DNA of 64,000 nucleotides from assembly GCF_963259705.1 (NCBI RefSeq), contig NC_081846.1, forward strand, positions 95,864,641-95,928,640, in the 5' to 3' direction. Position 1 is the stretch's first letter; each line of letters starts with the position of its first letter. The position numbers were made by a program, and so were the translations under genes. The notes under the pieces are model-generated. The model saw nothing but the letters and a program-made list of their open reading frames with translations. It did not search any database and was not told the origin of the DNA. Below, piece after piece: positions 7,292-18,810 of this stretch. This DNA is from Myotis daubentonii (Eukaryota; Chordata; Mammalia; Chiroptera; Vespertilionidae).

Positions 7292-10200
7292 GTCGTATTC
7301 ACTCACGGAGGTTTCCAGTGGAAAGCTGTGAAATGACGAAAATACTGGTAATATTTACAACTCCGGGTGCTTCCGGTGGCGTTTTCACGGGACTGTGCTT
7401 TCAAATACTAAGTGTTCATGCTTACAGAGCTCAGAATTGGTGTCTGAAGCCTTGGAATGACGAGAATAGTGTTTATGTTTACAATTAAGGAGGATTGGCT
7501 TTGGCGTTTTTTTGTGTGAATCAGTTAAAATGGTGACGATTCCGGTAAATACTTCTAAGCAAACTGTCTAATTTTGGTAAAACTGTTAAAATACACAATG
7601 ATAGTATCCAAAAATGATTAAGAACAAGTAAGAAACATCTCAAGTACACGTAAATAGATTCTTACTACATTTACTGTCGTATTCACTCACGGAGGTTTCC
7701 AGTGGAAAGCTGTGAAATGACGCAAATACTGGTAATATTTACAACTCCGGGTGCTTCCGGTGGCGTTTTCACTTGACTGTGCTTTCATATACTAAGTGTT
7801 CATGCTTACAGAGCTCAGAATTGGTGTCTGAAGCCTTGGAATGACGAGAAAAGTGTTTATGTTTACAATTAAGGAGGATTGGCTTTGGCGTTTTTTTTGT
7901 GTGAATCAGTTAAAATGGTGACGATTCCGGTAAATACTTCTAAGCAAACTGTCTAATTTTGGTAAAACTGTTAAAATACACAATGATAATATCCAAAAAT
8001 GATTAAGAACGTGTACCAAATACCTCAAGTACACGTAAATAGATTCTTACTACGTTTACTGTTGTATTCAATCACGGAGGTTTCCATTGGAAAGCTGTGA
8101 AATGACGCAAATACTGGTAATATTTACAACTCCGGGTGCTTCCGGTGGCGTTTTCACGGGACTGTGCTTTCAAATACTAAGTGTTCATGCTTACAGAGCT
8201 CAGAATTGGTGTCTGAAGCCTTGGAATGACGAGAATAGTGTTTATGTTTACAATTAAGGAGGATTGGCTTTGGCGTTTTTTTGTGGGAATCAGTTAAAAT
8301 GGTGACGATTCCGGTAAATACTTCTAAGCAAACTGTCTAATTTTGGTAAAACTGTTAAAATACACAATGATAGTACCCAAAAATGATTAAGAACGTGTAA
8401 GAAACACATCAAGTACACGTAAATAGATTCTTACTACATTTACTGTTGTGTTCAATCACGGAAGTTTCCAGTGGAAAGCTGTGAAATGACGAAAATACTG
8501 GTAATATTTACAACTCCGGGTACTTCCGGTGGCGTTTTCACGGGACTGTGGTTTCAAATACTAAGTGTTCATGCTTACAGAGCTCAAAATTGGTGTCTAA
8601 ATCCTTGGAATGACGAGAATAATGTCTTTGTTTACAATTAAGGAGGACTGGCTTTGGCGTTTTTTTGTGTGAATCCGTTAAAATGGTGACGATTCCGGTA
8701 AGTACTTCTAAGCAAACTGTCTAATTTTGGTAAAACTGTTAAAATACACAATGATAGCTCCAAGAAATGATTAAGAACGTGTAACAAACACCTCAAGTAC
8801 ACGTAAATAGATTCTTACTACATTTACTGTCGTATTCACTCACGGAGGTTTCCAGTGGAAAGCTATGAAATGACGAAAATACTGGTAATATTTACAACTC
8901 CGGGTACTTCCGGGGACATTTTCACGGGACTGTGCTTTCAAATACTAAGTGTTCATGCTTACAGAGCTCAGAATTGGTGTCTGAAGCCTTGGAATGACGA
9001 GAATAGTGTTTATGTTTACAATTAAGGAGGATTGGCTTTGGCATTTCTTTGTGGGAATCAGTTAAAATGGTGACGATTCCAGTAAATACTTCTAAGCAAA
9101 ATGTCTAATTTTGGTAAAACTGTTAAAATACACAATGATAGTACCCAAAAATGATTAAGAACGTGTAAGAAACACCTCAATTACACGTAAATAGATTCTT
9201 ACTACATTTACTGTCGTATTCACTCACGGAGGTTTCCAGTGGAAAGCTGTGTAATGACGAATATACTGGTAATATTTACAACTCCGGGTACTTCCGGTGG
9301 CGTTTTCACGGGACTGTGCTTTCAAATACTAAGTGTTCATGCTTACAGAGCTCAGAATTGGTGTCTAAACCCTTGGAATGACGCGAATAGTGCTTTTGTT
9401 TACAATTAAGGAGGACTGGCTTTGGCGTTTATTTGTGTGAATCCGTTAAAATGGTGACGATTCCGGTAAATACTTCTAAGCAAACTGTCTAATTTCTGTA
9501 AAACTGTTAAAATACACAATGATAGTTCCCAGAAATGATTAAGAACGTGTACCAAACACTTCAATTACACGTAAATAGATTCTTACTACATTTACTGTCG
9601 TATTCACTCACGGAGGTTTCCAGTGGAAAGCTGTGTAATGACGAATATACTGGTAATATTTACAACTCCGGGTACTTCCGGTGGCGTTTTCACGGGACTG
9701 TGCTTTCAAATACTAAGTGTTCATGCTTACAGAGCTCAGAATTGGTGTCTAAACCCTTGGAATGACGCGAATAGTGCTTTTGTTTACAATTAAGGAGGAC
9801 TGGCTTTGGCGTTTTTTTGTGTGAATCCGTTAAAATGGTGACGATTCCGGTAAATACTTCTAAGCAAACTGTCTAATTTCTGTAAAACTGTTAAAATACA
9901 CAATGATAGTTCCCAGAAATGATTAAGAACGTGTACCAAACACCTCAAGTACACGTAAATAGATTCTTACTACATTTACTGTCATATTCACTCACGGAGG
10001 TTTCCAGTGGAAAGCTGTGAAATGACGCAAATACTGGTAATATTTACAACTCCGGGTGCTTCCGGTGGCGTTTTCACGGGACTGTGCTTTCAAATACTAA
10101 GTGTTCATGCTTACAGAGCTCAGAATTGGTGTCTGAAGCCTTGGAATGACGAGAATAGTGTTTATGTTTACAATTAAGGAGGATTGGCTTTGGCGTTTTT

Positions 10201-10363
10201 TTGTGTGAATCAGTTAAAATGGTGACGATTCCGGTAAATACTTCTAAGCAAACTGTCTAATTTTGGTAAAACTGTTAAAATACACATTGATAGTACCAAA
10301 AATAATTAAGAATGTGTACCAAACACCTCAAGTACACGTAAATAGATTCTTACTACATTTACT
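7292..10363 (+). repeat. 8-mer variant a-b-c-d-e-f'-f2-h
   Basis: Monomers start at 7292, 7676, 8061, 8445, 8829, 9213, 9597 and 9981. It has the same order as the first 8-mer except that type g is replaced by a second f-class monomer. Local oddities are CACTTGACTGTGCTTTCATATAC in the b copy (7771-7793 region), interrupted T tracts at about 9043 and 9428, and GTCATATTC at the start of the h copy. This unit is the probable source of the f'-f2 pair in the following 5-mers. Confidence 0.78.
9213..9980 (+). repeat. Monomer pair f' and f2 (reference copies)
   Basis: Two f-class monomers stand side by side here (starts 9213 and 9597), where the 8-mer at the left end of the window has f then g. The first (f') has GAGCTCAG, TTTCTGTAAAAC and GTGTACCAAACACTTCAATTAC; the second (f2) ends in GTGTACCAAACACCTCAAGTAC. 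The pair is then carried through all the 5-mers up to 22652, and a related pair with CACCTCAATTAC appears at 24956, 28409, 33780, 42988 and 44524. The T tract of this f' copy is interrupted (GCGTTTATTTG). Confidence 0.78.
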
Positions 10364-12666
10364 GTCGTATTCACTCACGGAGGTTTCCAGTGGAAAGCTG
10401 TGAAATGACGAAAATACTGGTAATATTTACAACTCCGGGTGCTTCCGGTGGCGTTTTCACGGGACTGTGCTTTCAAATACTAAGTGTTCATGCTTACAGA
10501 GCTCAGAATTGGTGTCTGAAGCCTTGGAATGACGAGAATAGTGTTTATGTTTACAATTAAGGAGGATTGGCTTTGGCGTTTTTTTGTGGGAATCAGTTAA
10601 AATGGTGACGATTCCGGTAAATACTTCTAAGCAAACTGTCTAATTTTGGTAAAACTGTTAACATACACAATGATAGTACCCAAAAATGATTAAGAACGTG
10701 TAAGAAACACATCAAGTACACGTAAATAGATTCTTACTACATTTACTGTTGTGTTCAATCACGGAAGTTTCCAGTGGAAAGCTGTGAAATGACGAAAATA
10801 CTGGTAATATTTACAACTCCGGGTACTTCCGGTGGCGTTTTCACGGGACTGTGGTTTCAAATACTAAGTGTTCATGCTTACAGAGCTCAAAATTGGTGTC
10901 TAAAGCCTTGGAATGACGAGAATAATGTTTTTGTTTACAATTAAGGAGGACTGGCTTTGGCGTTTTTTTGTGTGAATCCGGTAAAATGGTGACGATTCCG
11001 GTAAGTACTTCTAAGCAAACTGTCTAATTTTGGTAAAACTGTTAAAATACACAATCATAGCTCCAAGAAATGATTAAGAACGTGTAACAAACACCTCAAG
11101 TACACGTAAATAGATTCTTACTACATTTACTGTCGTATTCACTCACGGAGGTTTCCAGTGGAAAGCTATGAAATGACGAAAATACTGGTAATATTTACAA
11201 CTCCGGGTACTTCCGGGGACATTTTCACGGGACTGTGCTTTCAAATACTAAGTGTTCATGCTTACAGAGCTCAGAATTGGTGTCTGAAGCCTTGGAATGA
11301 CGAGAATAGTGTTTATGTTTACAATTAAGGAGGATTGGCTTTGGCATTTTTTTGTGGGAATCAGTTAAAATGGTGACGATTCCAGTAAATACTTCTAAGC
11401 TAAATGTCTAATTTTGGTAAAACTGTTAAAATACACAATGATAGTACCCAAAAATGATTAAGAACGTGTAAGAAACACCTCAATTACACGTAAATAGATT
11501 CTTACTACATTTACTGTCGTATTCACTCACGGAGGTTTCCAGTGGAAAGCTGTGTAATGACGAATATACTGGTAATATTTACAACTCCGGGTACTTCCGG
11601 TGGCGTTTTCACGGGACTGTGCTTTCAAATACTAAGTGTTCATGCTTACAGAGCTCAGAATTGGTGTCTAAACCCTTGGAATGACGCGAATAGTGCTTTT
11701 GTTTACAATTAAGGAGGACTGGCTTTGGCGTTTTTTTGTGTGAATCCGTTAAAATGGTGACGATTCCGGTAAATACTTCTAAGCAAACTGTCTAATTTCT
11801 GTAAAACTGTTAAAATACACAATGATAGTTCCCAGAAATGATTAAGAACGTGTACCAAACACTTCAATTACACGTAAATAGATTCTTACTACATTTACTG
11901 TCGTATTCACTCACGGAGGTTTCCAGTGGAAAGCTGTGTAATGACGAATATACTGGTAATATTTACAACTCCGGGTACTTCCGGTGGCGTTTTCACGGGA
12001 CTGTGCTTTCAAATACTAAGTGTTCATGCTTACAGAGCTCAGAATTGGTGTCTAAACCCTTGGAATGACGCGAATAGTGCTTTTGTTTACAATTAAGGAG
12101 GACTGGCTTTGGCGTTTTTTTGTGTGAATCCGTTAAAATGGTGACGATTCCGGTAAATACTTCTAAGCAAACTGCCTAATTTTGGTAAAACTGTTAAAAT
12201 ACACAATGAGAGTTCCCAGAAATGATTAAAAACGTGGAAGAAACACTTCAAGTACACGTAAACAGATTCTTACTACATTTAATGTCGTATTCAATCACGG
12301 AGGTTTCCAGGGGAAAGCTGTGGAATGACGAAAATACTGGTAATGTTTACAAGTCCGGGTACTTCCGGTGGCGTTTTCACGGTTCTGTGCTTTCAGTTAT
12401 TAAGAGTTCATGTTTACAGAGCTCAGAATTGGTGTCTGAAGCCTTGGAATGACGAGAATAGTGTTTATGTTTACAATTAAGGAGGATTGGCTTTGGCGTT
12501 TTTTTGTGTGAATCAGTTAAAATGGTGACGATTCCGGTAAATACTTCTAAGCAAACTGTCTAATTTTGGTAAAACTGTTAAAATACACATTGATAGTACC
12601 AAAAATAATTAAGAATGTGTACCAAACACCTCAAGTACACGTAAATAGATTCTTACTACATTTACT
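10364..12666 (+). repeat. 6-mer unit [a/c]-d-e-f'-[f/x]-[x/h]
   Basis: Monomers start at 10364, 10748, 11132, 11516, 11900 and 12284. The first monomer starts like a and ends like c (GTGGGAATCAG, GTTAACATAC, CACATCAAG). The last two carry the divergent x segment. From base 10412 this run matches the one starting at 16556. Confidence 0.78.
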
Positions 12667-15539
12667 GTCGTATTCACTCACGGAGGTTTCCAGTGGAAAG
12701 CTGTGAAATGACGCAAATACTGGTAATATTTACAACTCCGGGTGCTTCCGGTGGCGTTTTCACGGGACTGTGCTTTCAAATACTAAGTGTTCATGCTTAC
12801 AGAGCTCAGAATTGGTGTCTGAAGCCTTGGAATGACGAGAATAGTGTTTATGTTTACAATTAAGGAGGATTGGCTTTGGCGTTTTTTTGTGGGAATCAGT
12901 TAAAATGGTGACGATTCCGGTAAATACTTCTAAGCAAACTGTCTAATTTTGGTAAAACTGTTAAAATACACAATGATAGTACCCAAAAATGATTAAGAAC
13001 GTGTAAGAAACACATCAAGTACACGTAAATAAATTCTTACTACATTTACTGTTGTGTTCAATCACGGAAGTTTCCAGTGGAAAGCTGTGAAATGACGAAA
13101 ATACTGGTAATATTTACAACTCCGGGTACTTCCGGTGGCGTTTTCACGGGACTGTGGTTTCAAATACTAAGTGTTCATGCTTACAGAGCTCAAAATTGGT
13201 GTCTAAAGCCTTGGAATGACGAGAATAGTATTTTTGTTTACAATTAAGGAGGACTGGCTTTGGCGTTTTTTTTGTGTGAATCCGGTAAAATGGTGACGAT
13301 TCCGGTAAGTACTTCTAAGCAAACTGTCTAATTTTGGTAAAACTGTTAAAATACACAATGATAGCTCCAAGAAATGATTAAGAACGTGTAACAAACACCT
13401 CAAGTACACGTAAATAGATTCTTACTACATTTACTGTCGTATTCACTCACGGAGGTTTCCAGTGGAAAGCTATGAAATGACGAAAATACTGGTAATATTT
13501 ACAACTCCGGGTACTTCCGGGGACATTTTCACGGGACTGTGCTTTCAAATACTAAGTGTTCATGCTTACAGAGCTCAGAATTGGTGTCTGAAGCCTTGGA
13601 ATGACGAGAATAGTGTTTACGTTTACAATTAAGGAGGATTGGCTTTGGCGTTTTTTTGTGGGAATCAGTTAAAATGGTGACGATTCCAGTAAATACTTCT
13701 AAGCAAAATGTCTAATTTTGGTAAAACTGTTAAAATACACAATGATAGTACCCAAAAATGATTAAGAACGTGTAAGAAACACCTCAATTACACGTAAATA
13801 GATTCTTACTACATTTACTGTCGTATTCACTCACGGAGGTTTCCAGTGGAAAGCTGTGTAATGACGAATATACTGGTAATATTTACAACTCCGGGTACTT
13901 CCGGTGGCGTTTTCACGGGACTGTGCTTTCAAATACTAAGTGTTCATGCTTACAGAGCTCAGAATTGGTGTCTAAACCCTTGGAATGACGCGAATAGTGC
14001 TTTTGTTTACAATTAAGGAGGACTGGCTTTGGCGTTTTTTTGTGTGAATCCGTTAAAATGGTGACGATTCCGGTAAATACTTCTAAGCAAACTGTCTAAT
14101 TTCTGTAAAACTGTTAAAATACACAATGATAGTTCCCAGAAATGATTAAGAACGTGTACCAAACACTTCAATTACACGTAAATAGATTCTTACTACATTT
14201 ACTGTCGTATTCACTCACGGAGGTTTCCAGTGGAAAGCTGTGTAATGACGAATATACTGGTAATATTTACAACTCCGGGTACTTCCGGTGGCGTTTTCAC
14301 GGGACTGTGCTTTCAAATACTAAGTGTTCATGCTTACAGAGCTCAGAATTGGTGTCTAAACCCTTGGAATGACGCGAATAGTGCTTTTGTTTACAATTAA
14401 GGAGGACTGGCTTTGGCGTTTTTTTGTGTGAATCCGTTAAAATGGTGACGATTCCGGTAAATACTTCTAAGCAAACTGTCTAATTTCTGTAAAACTGTTA
14501 AAATACACAATGATAGTTCCCAGAAATGATTAAGAACGTGTACCAAACACCTCAAGTACACGTAAATAGATTCTTACTACGTTTACTGTCGTATTCACTC
14601 ACGGAGGTTTCCAGTGGAAAGCTGTGAAATGACGCAAATACTGGTAATATTTACAACTCCGGGTGCTTCCGGTGGCGTTTTCACGGGACTGTGCTTTCAA
14701 ATACTAAGTGTTCATGCTTACAGAGCTCAGAATTGGTGTCTGAAGCCTTGGAATGACGAGAATAGTGTTTATGTTTACAATTAAGGAGGATTGGCTTTGG
14801 CGTTTTTTTGTGGGAATCAGTTAAAATGGTGACGATTCCGGTAAATACTTCTAAGCAAACTGTCTAATTTTGGTAAAACTGTTAACATACACAATGATAG
14901 TACCCAAAAATGATTAAGAACGTGTAAGAAACACATCAAGTACACGTAAATAGATTCTTACTACATTTACTGTTGTGTTCAATCACGGAAGTTTCCAGTG
15001 GAAAGCTGTGAAATGACGAAAATACTGGTAATATTTACAACTCCGGGTACTTCCGGTGGCGTTTTCACGGGACTGTGGTTTCAAATACTAAGTGTTCATG
15101 CTTACAGAGCTCAAAATTGGTGTCTAAAGCCTTGGAATGACGAGAATAATGTTTTTGTTTACAATTAAGGAGGACTGGCTTTGGCGTTTTTTTGTGTGAA
15201 TCCGGTAAAATGGTGACGATTCCGGTAAGTACTTCTAAGCAAACTGTCTAATTTTGGTAAAACTGTTAAAATACACAATCATAGCTCCAAGAAATGATTA
15301 AGAACGTGTAACAAACACCTCAAGTACACGTAAATAGATTCTTACTACATTTACTGTCGTATTCACTCACGGAGGTTTCCAGTGGAAAGCTATGAAATGA
15401 CGAAAATACTGGTAATATTTACAACTCCGGGTACTTCCGGGGACATTTTCACGGGACTGTGCTTTCAAATACTAAGTGTTCATGCTTACAGAGCTCAGAA
15501 TTGGTGTCTGAAGCCTTGGAATGACGAGAATAGTGTTTA
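10412..15539 (+). repeat. Large duplication, copy 1 (offset 6,144 bp)
   Basis: About 5.1 kb here reappears at 16556-21683. The left edge is the A/C difference at 10411 against 16555; the right edge is the C/T difference at 15540 against 21684. The shared order is the a/c tail, d, e, f', f/x, x/h, h/c, d, e, f', f2, h/c, d, e, including private states in e and in the x segment. I saw one internal substitution (GGTGGCG against GGTGCCG near 20819); I did not compare every base. Confidence 0.75.
12180..12666 (+). repeat. Divergent x segment in hybrid monomers f/x and x/h
   Basis: From the second half of the monomer at 11900 into the one at 12284 the sequence departs from every other type: CTGCCTAATTTTGG, GAGAGTTCCC, AAAAACGTGGAAG, CGTAAACAG, TTTAATGTCG, TTCCAGGGGAAAG, CTGTGGAATG, GGTAATGTTTACAAG, CACGGTTCTG, TCAGTTATTAAGAG and CATGTTTACAG. 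It returns to an h-like state from GTCTGAAGCC onward. The register is preserved. It looks like a patch from a more diverged subfamily of the same satellite. A second copy lies 6,144 bp downstream. Confidence 0.78.
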
Positions 15540-16507
15540 CGTTTACAATTAAGGAGGATTGGCTTTGGCGTTTTTTTGTGGGAATCAGTTAAAATGGTGA
15601 CGATTCCAGTAAATACTTCTAAGCAAAATGTCTAATTTTGGTAAAACTGTTAAAATACACAATGATAGTACCCAAAAATGATTAAGAACGTGTAAGAAAC
15701 ACCTCAATTACACGTAAATAGATTCTTACTACATTTACTGTCGTATTCACTCACGGAGGTTTCCAGTGGAAAGCTGTGTAATGACGAATATACTGGTAAT
15801 ATTTACAACTCCGGGTACTTCCGGTGGCGTTTTCACGGGACTGTGCTTTCAAATACTAAGTGTTCATGCTTACAGAGCTCAGAATTGGTGTCTAAACCCT
15901 TGGAATGACGCGAATAGTGCTTTTGTTTACAATTAAGGAGGACTGGCTTTGGCGTTTTTTTGTGTGAATCCGTTAAAATGGTGACGATTCCGGTAAATAC
16001 TTCTAAGCAAACTGTCTAATTTCTGTAAAACTGTTAAAATACACAATGATAGTTCCCAGAAATGATTAAGAACGTGTACCAAACACTTCAATTACACGTA
16101 AATAGATTCTTACTACATTTACTGTCGTATTCACTCACGGAGGTTTCCAGTGGAAAGCTGTGTAATGACGAATATACTGGTAATATTTACAACTCCGGGT
16201 ACTTCCGGTGGCGTTTTCACGGGACTGTGCTTTCAAATACTAAGTGTTCATGCTTACAGAGCTCAGAATTGGTGTCTAAACCCTTGGAATGACGCGAATA
16301 GTGCTTTTGTTTACAATTAAGGAGGACTGGCTTTGGCGTTTTTTTGTGTGAATCCGTTAAAATGGTGACGATTCCGGTAAATACTTCTAAGCAAACTGTC
16401 TAATTTCTGTAAAACTGTTAAAATACACAATGATAGTTCCCAGAAATGATTAAGAACGTGTACCAAACACCTCAAGTACACGTAAATAGATTCTTACTAC
16501 GTTTACT
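12667..16507 (+). repeat. Two copies of a ~1,920-bp 5-mer ([h/c]-d-e-f'-f2)
   Basis: Unit starts are 12667 and 14588; monomer starts are 12667, 13051, 13436, 13820, 14204, 14588, 14972, 15356, 15740 and 16124. The leading monomer begins as h (GACGCAAATAC) and ends as c (GTGGGAATCAG, CACATCAAG). The first unit has an 8-T tract and AGTATTTTTG in d; the second has a 7-T tract, AATGTTTTTG and ACAATCATAG. Confidence 0.82.
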
Positions 16508-18810
16508 GTCGTATTCACTCACGGAGGTTTCCAGTGGAAAGCTGTGAAATGACGCAAATACTGGTAATATTTACAACTCCGGGTGCTTCCGGTGGCGTTT
16601 TCACGGGACTGTGCTTTCAAATACTAAGTGTTCATGCTTACAGAGCTCAGAATTGGTGTCTGAAGCCTTGGAATGACGAGAATAGTGTTTATGTTTACAA
16701 TTAAGGAGGATTGGCTTTGGCGTTTTTTTGTGGGAATCAGTTAAAATGGTGACGATTCCGGTAAATACTTCTAAGCAAACTGTCTAATTTTGGTAAAACT
16801 GTTAACATACACAATGATAGTACCCAAAAATGATTAAGAACGTGTAAGAAACACATCAAGTACACGTAAATAGATTCTTACTACATTTACTGTTGTGTTC
16901 AATCACGGAAGTTTCCAGTGGAAAGCTGTGAAATGACGAAAATACTGGTAATATTTACAACTCCGGGTACTTCCGGTGGCGTTTTCACGGGACTGTGGTT
17001 TCAAATACTAAGTGTTCATGCTTACAGAGCTCAAAATTGGTGTCTAAAGCCTTGGAATGACGAGAATAATGTTTTTGTTTACAATTAAGGAGGACTGGCT
17101 TTGGCGTTTTTTTGTGTGAATCCGGTAAAATGGTGACGATTCCGGTAAGTACTTCTAAGCAAACTGTCTAATTTTGGTAAAACTGTTAAAATACACAATC
17201 ATAGCTCCAAGAAATGATTAAGAACGTGTAACAAACACCTCAAGTACACGTAAATAGATTCTTACTACATTTACTGTCGTATTCACTCACGGAGGTTTCC
17301 AGTGGAAAGCTATGAAATGACGAAAATACTGGTAATATTTACAACTCCGGGTACTTCCGGGGACATTTTCACGGGACTGTGCTTTCAAATACTAAGTGTT
17401 CATGCTTACAGAGCTCAGAATTGGTGTCTGAAGCCTTGGAATGACGAGAATAGTGTTTATGTTTACAATTAAGGAGGATTGGCTTTGGCATTTTTTTGTG
17501 GGAATCAGTTAAAATGGTGACGATTCCAGTAAATACTTCTAAGCTAAATGTCTAATTTTGGTAAAACTGTTAAAATACACAATGATAGTACCCAAAAATG
17601 ATTAAGAACGTGTAAGAAACACCTCAATTACACGTAAATAGATTCTTACTACATTTACTGTCGTATTCACTCACGGAGGTTTCCAGTGGAAAGCTGTGTA
17701 ATGACGAATATACTGGTAATATTTACAACTCCGGGTACTTCCGGTGGCGTTTTCACGGGACTGTGCTTTCAAATACTAAGTGTTCATGCTTACAGAGCTC
17801 AGAATTGGTGTCTAAACCCTTGGAATGACGCGAATAGTGCTTTTGTTTACAATTAAGGAGGACTGGCTTTGGCGTTTTTTTGTGTGAATCCGTTAAAATG
17901 GTGACGATTCCGGTAAATACTTCTAAGCAAACTGTCTAATTTCTGTAAAACTGTTAAAATACACAATGATAGTTCCCAGAAATGATTAAGAACGTGTACC
18001 AAACACTTCAATTACACGTAAATAGATTCTTACTACATTTACTGTCGTATTCACTCACGGAGGTTTCCAGTGGAAAGCTGTGTAATGACGAATATACTGG
18101 TAATATTTACAACTCCGGGTACTTCCGGTGGCGTTTTCACGGGACTGTGCTTTCAAATACTAAGTGTTCATGCTTACAGAGCTCAGAATTGGTGTCTAAA
18201 CCCTTGGAATGACGCGAATAGTGCTTTTGTTTACAATTAAGGAGGACTGGCTTTGGCGTTTTTTTGTGTGAATCCGTTAAAATGGTGACGATTCCGGTAA
18301 ATACTTCTAAGCAAACTGCCTAATTTTGGTAAAACTGTTAAAATACACAATGAGAGTTCCCAGAAATGATTAAAAACGTGGAAGAAACACTTCAAGTACA
18401 CGTAAACAGATTCTTACTACATTTAATGTCGTATTCAATCACGGAGGTTTCCAGGGGAAAGCTGTGGAATGACGAAAATACTGGTAATGTTTACAAGTCC
18501 GGGTACTTCCGGTGGCGTTTTCACGGTTCTGTGCTTTCAGTTATTAAGAGTTCATGTTTACAGAGCTCAGAATTGGTGTCTGAAGCCTTGGAATGACGAG
18601 AATAGTGTTTATGTTTACAATTAAGGAGGATTGGCTTTGGCGTTTTTTTGTGTGAATCAGTTAAAATGGTGACGATTCCGGTAAATACTTCTAAGCAAAC
18701 TGTCTAATTTTGGTAAAACTGTTAAAATACACATTGATAGTACCAAAAATAATTAAGAATGTGTACCAAACACCTCAAGTACACGTAAATAGATTCTTAC
18801 TACATTTACT
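16508..18810 (+). repeat. 6-mer unit [h/c]-d-e-f'-[f/x]-[x/h]
   Basis: Monomers start at 16508, 16892, 17276, 17660, 18044 and 18428. It repeats the 10364-12666 unit at 6,144 bp offset. The only difference I noted is in its first 50 bases (GACGCAAAT here, GACGAAAAT at 10364), so the duplication boundary falls there. The e copy carries the private states GGCATTTTT and AAGCTAAATG shared with the e copy at 11132. Confidence 0.8.

Noticed and set aside
9535..9765. Recurrent plus-strand open frame of 76 codons (also at 11838, 14142, 16062, 17982, 20286, 22207, 25278, 28731, 34102, 43310, 44846, 62898 and, in the x form, 12222 and 18366)
   Set aside because: It lies wholly inside satellite monomers, depends on a single stop-removing substitution in f-class copies, has no recognisable domain, and is interrupted by stops in most other types. 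It is a by-product of a period divisible by three.
13203..13409. Recurrent minus-strand open frames of 66-87 codons in d, h and i monomers
   Set aside because: Same reasoning: they are inside the repeat, and their lengths change with the T-tract length (6, 7 or 8), which is not what a maintained coding sequence would show.
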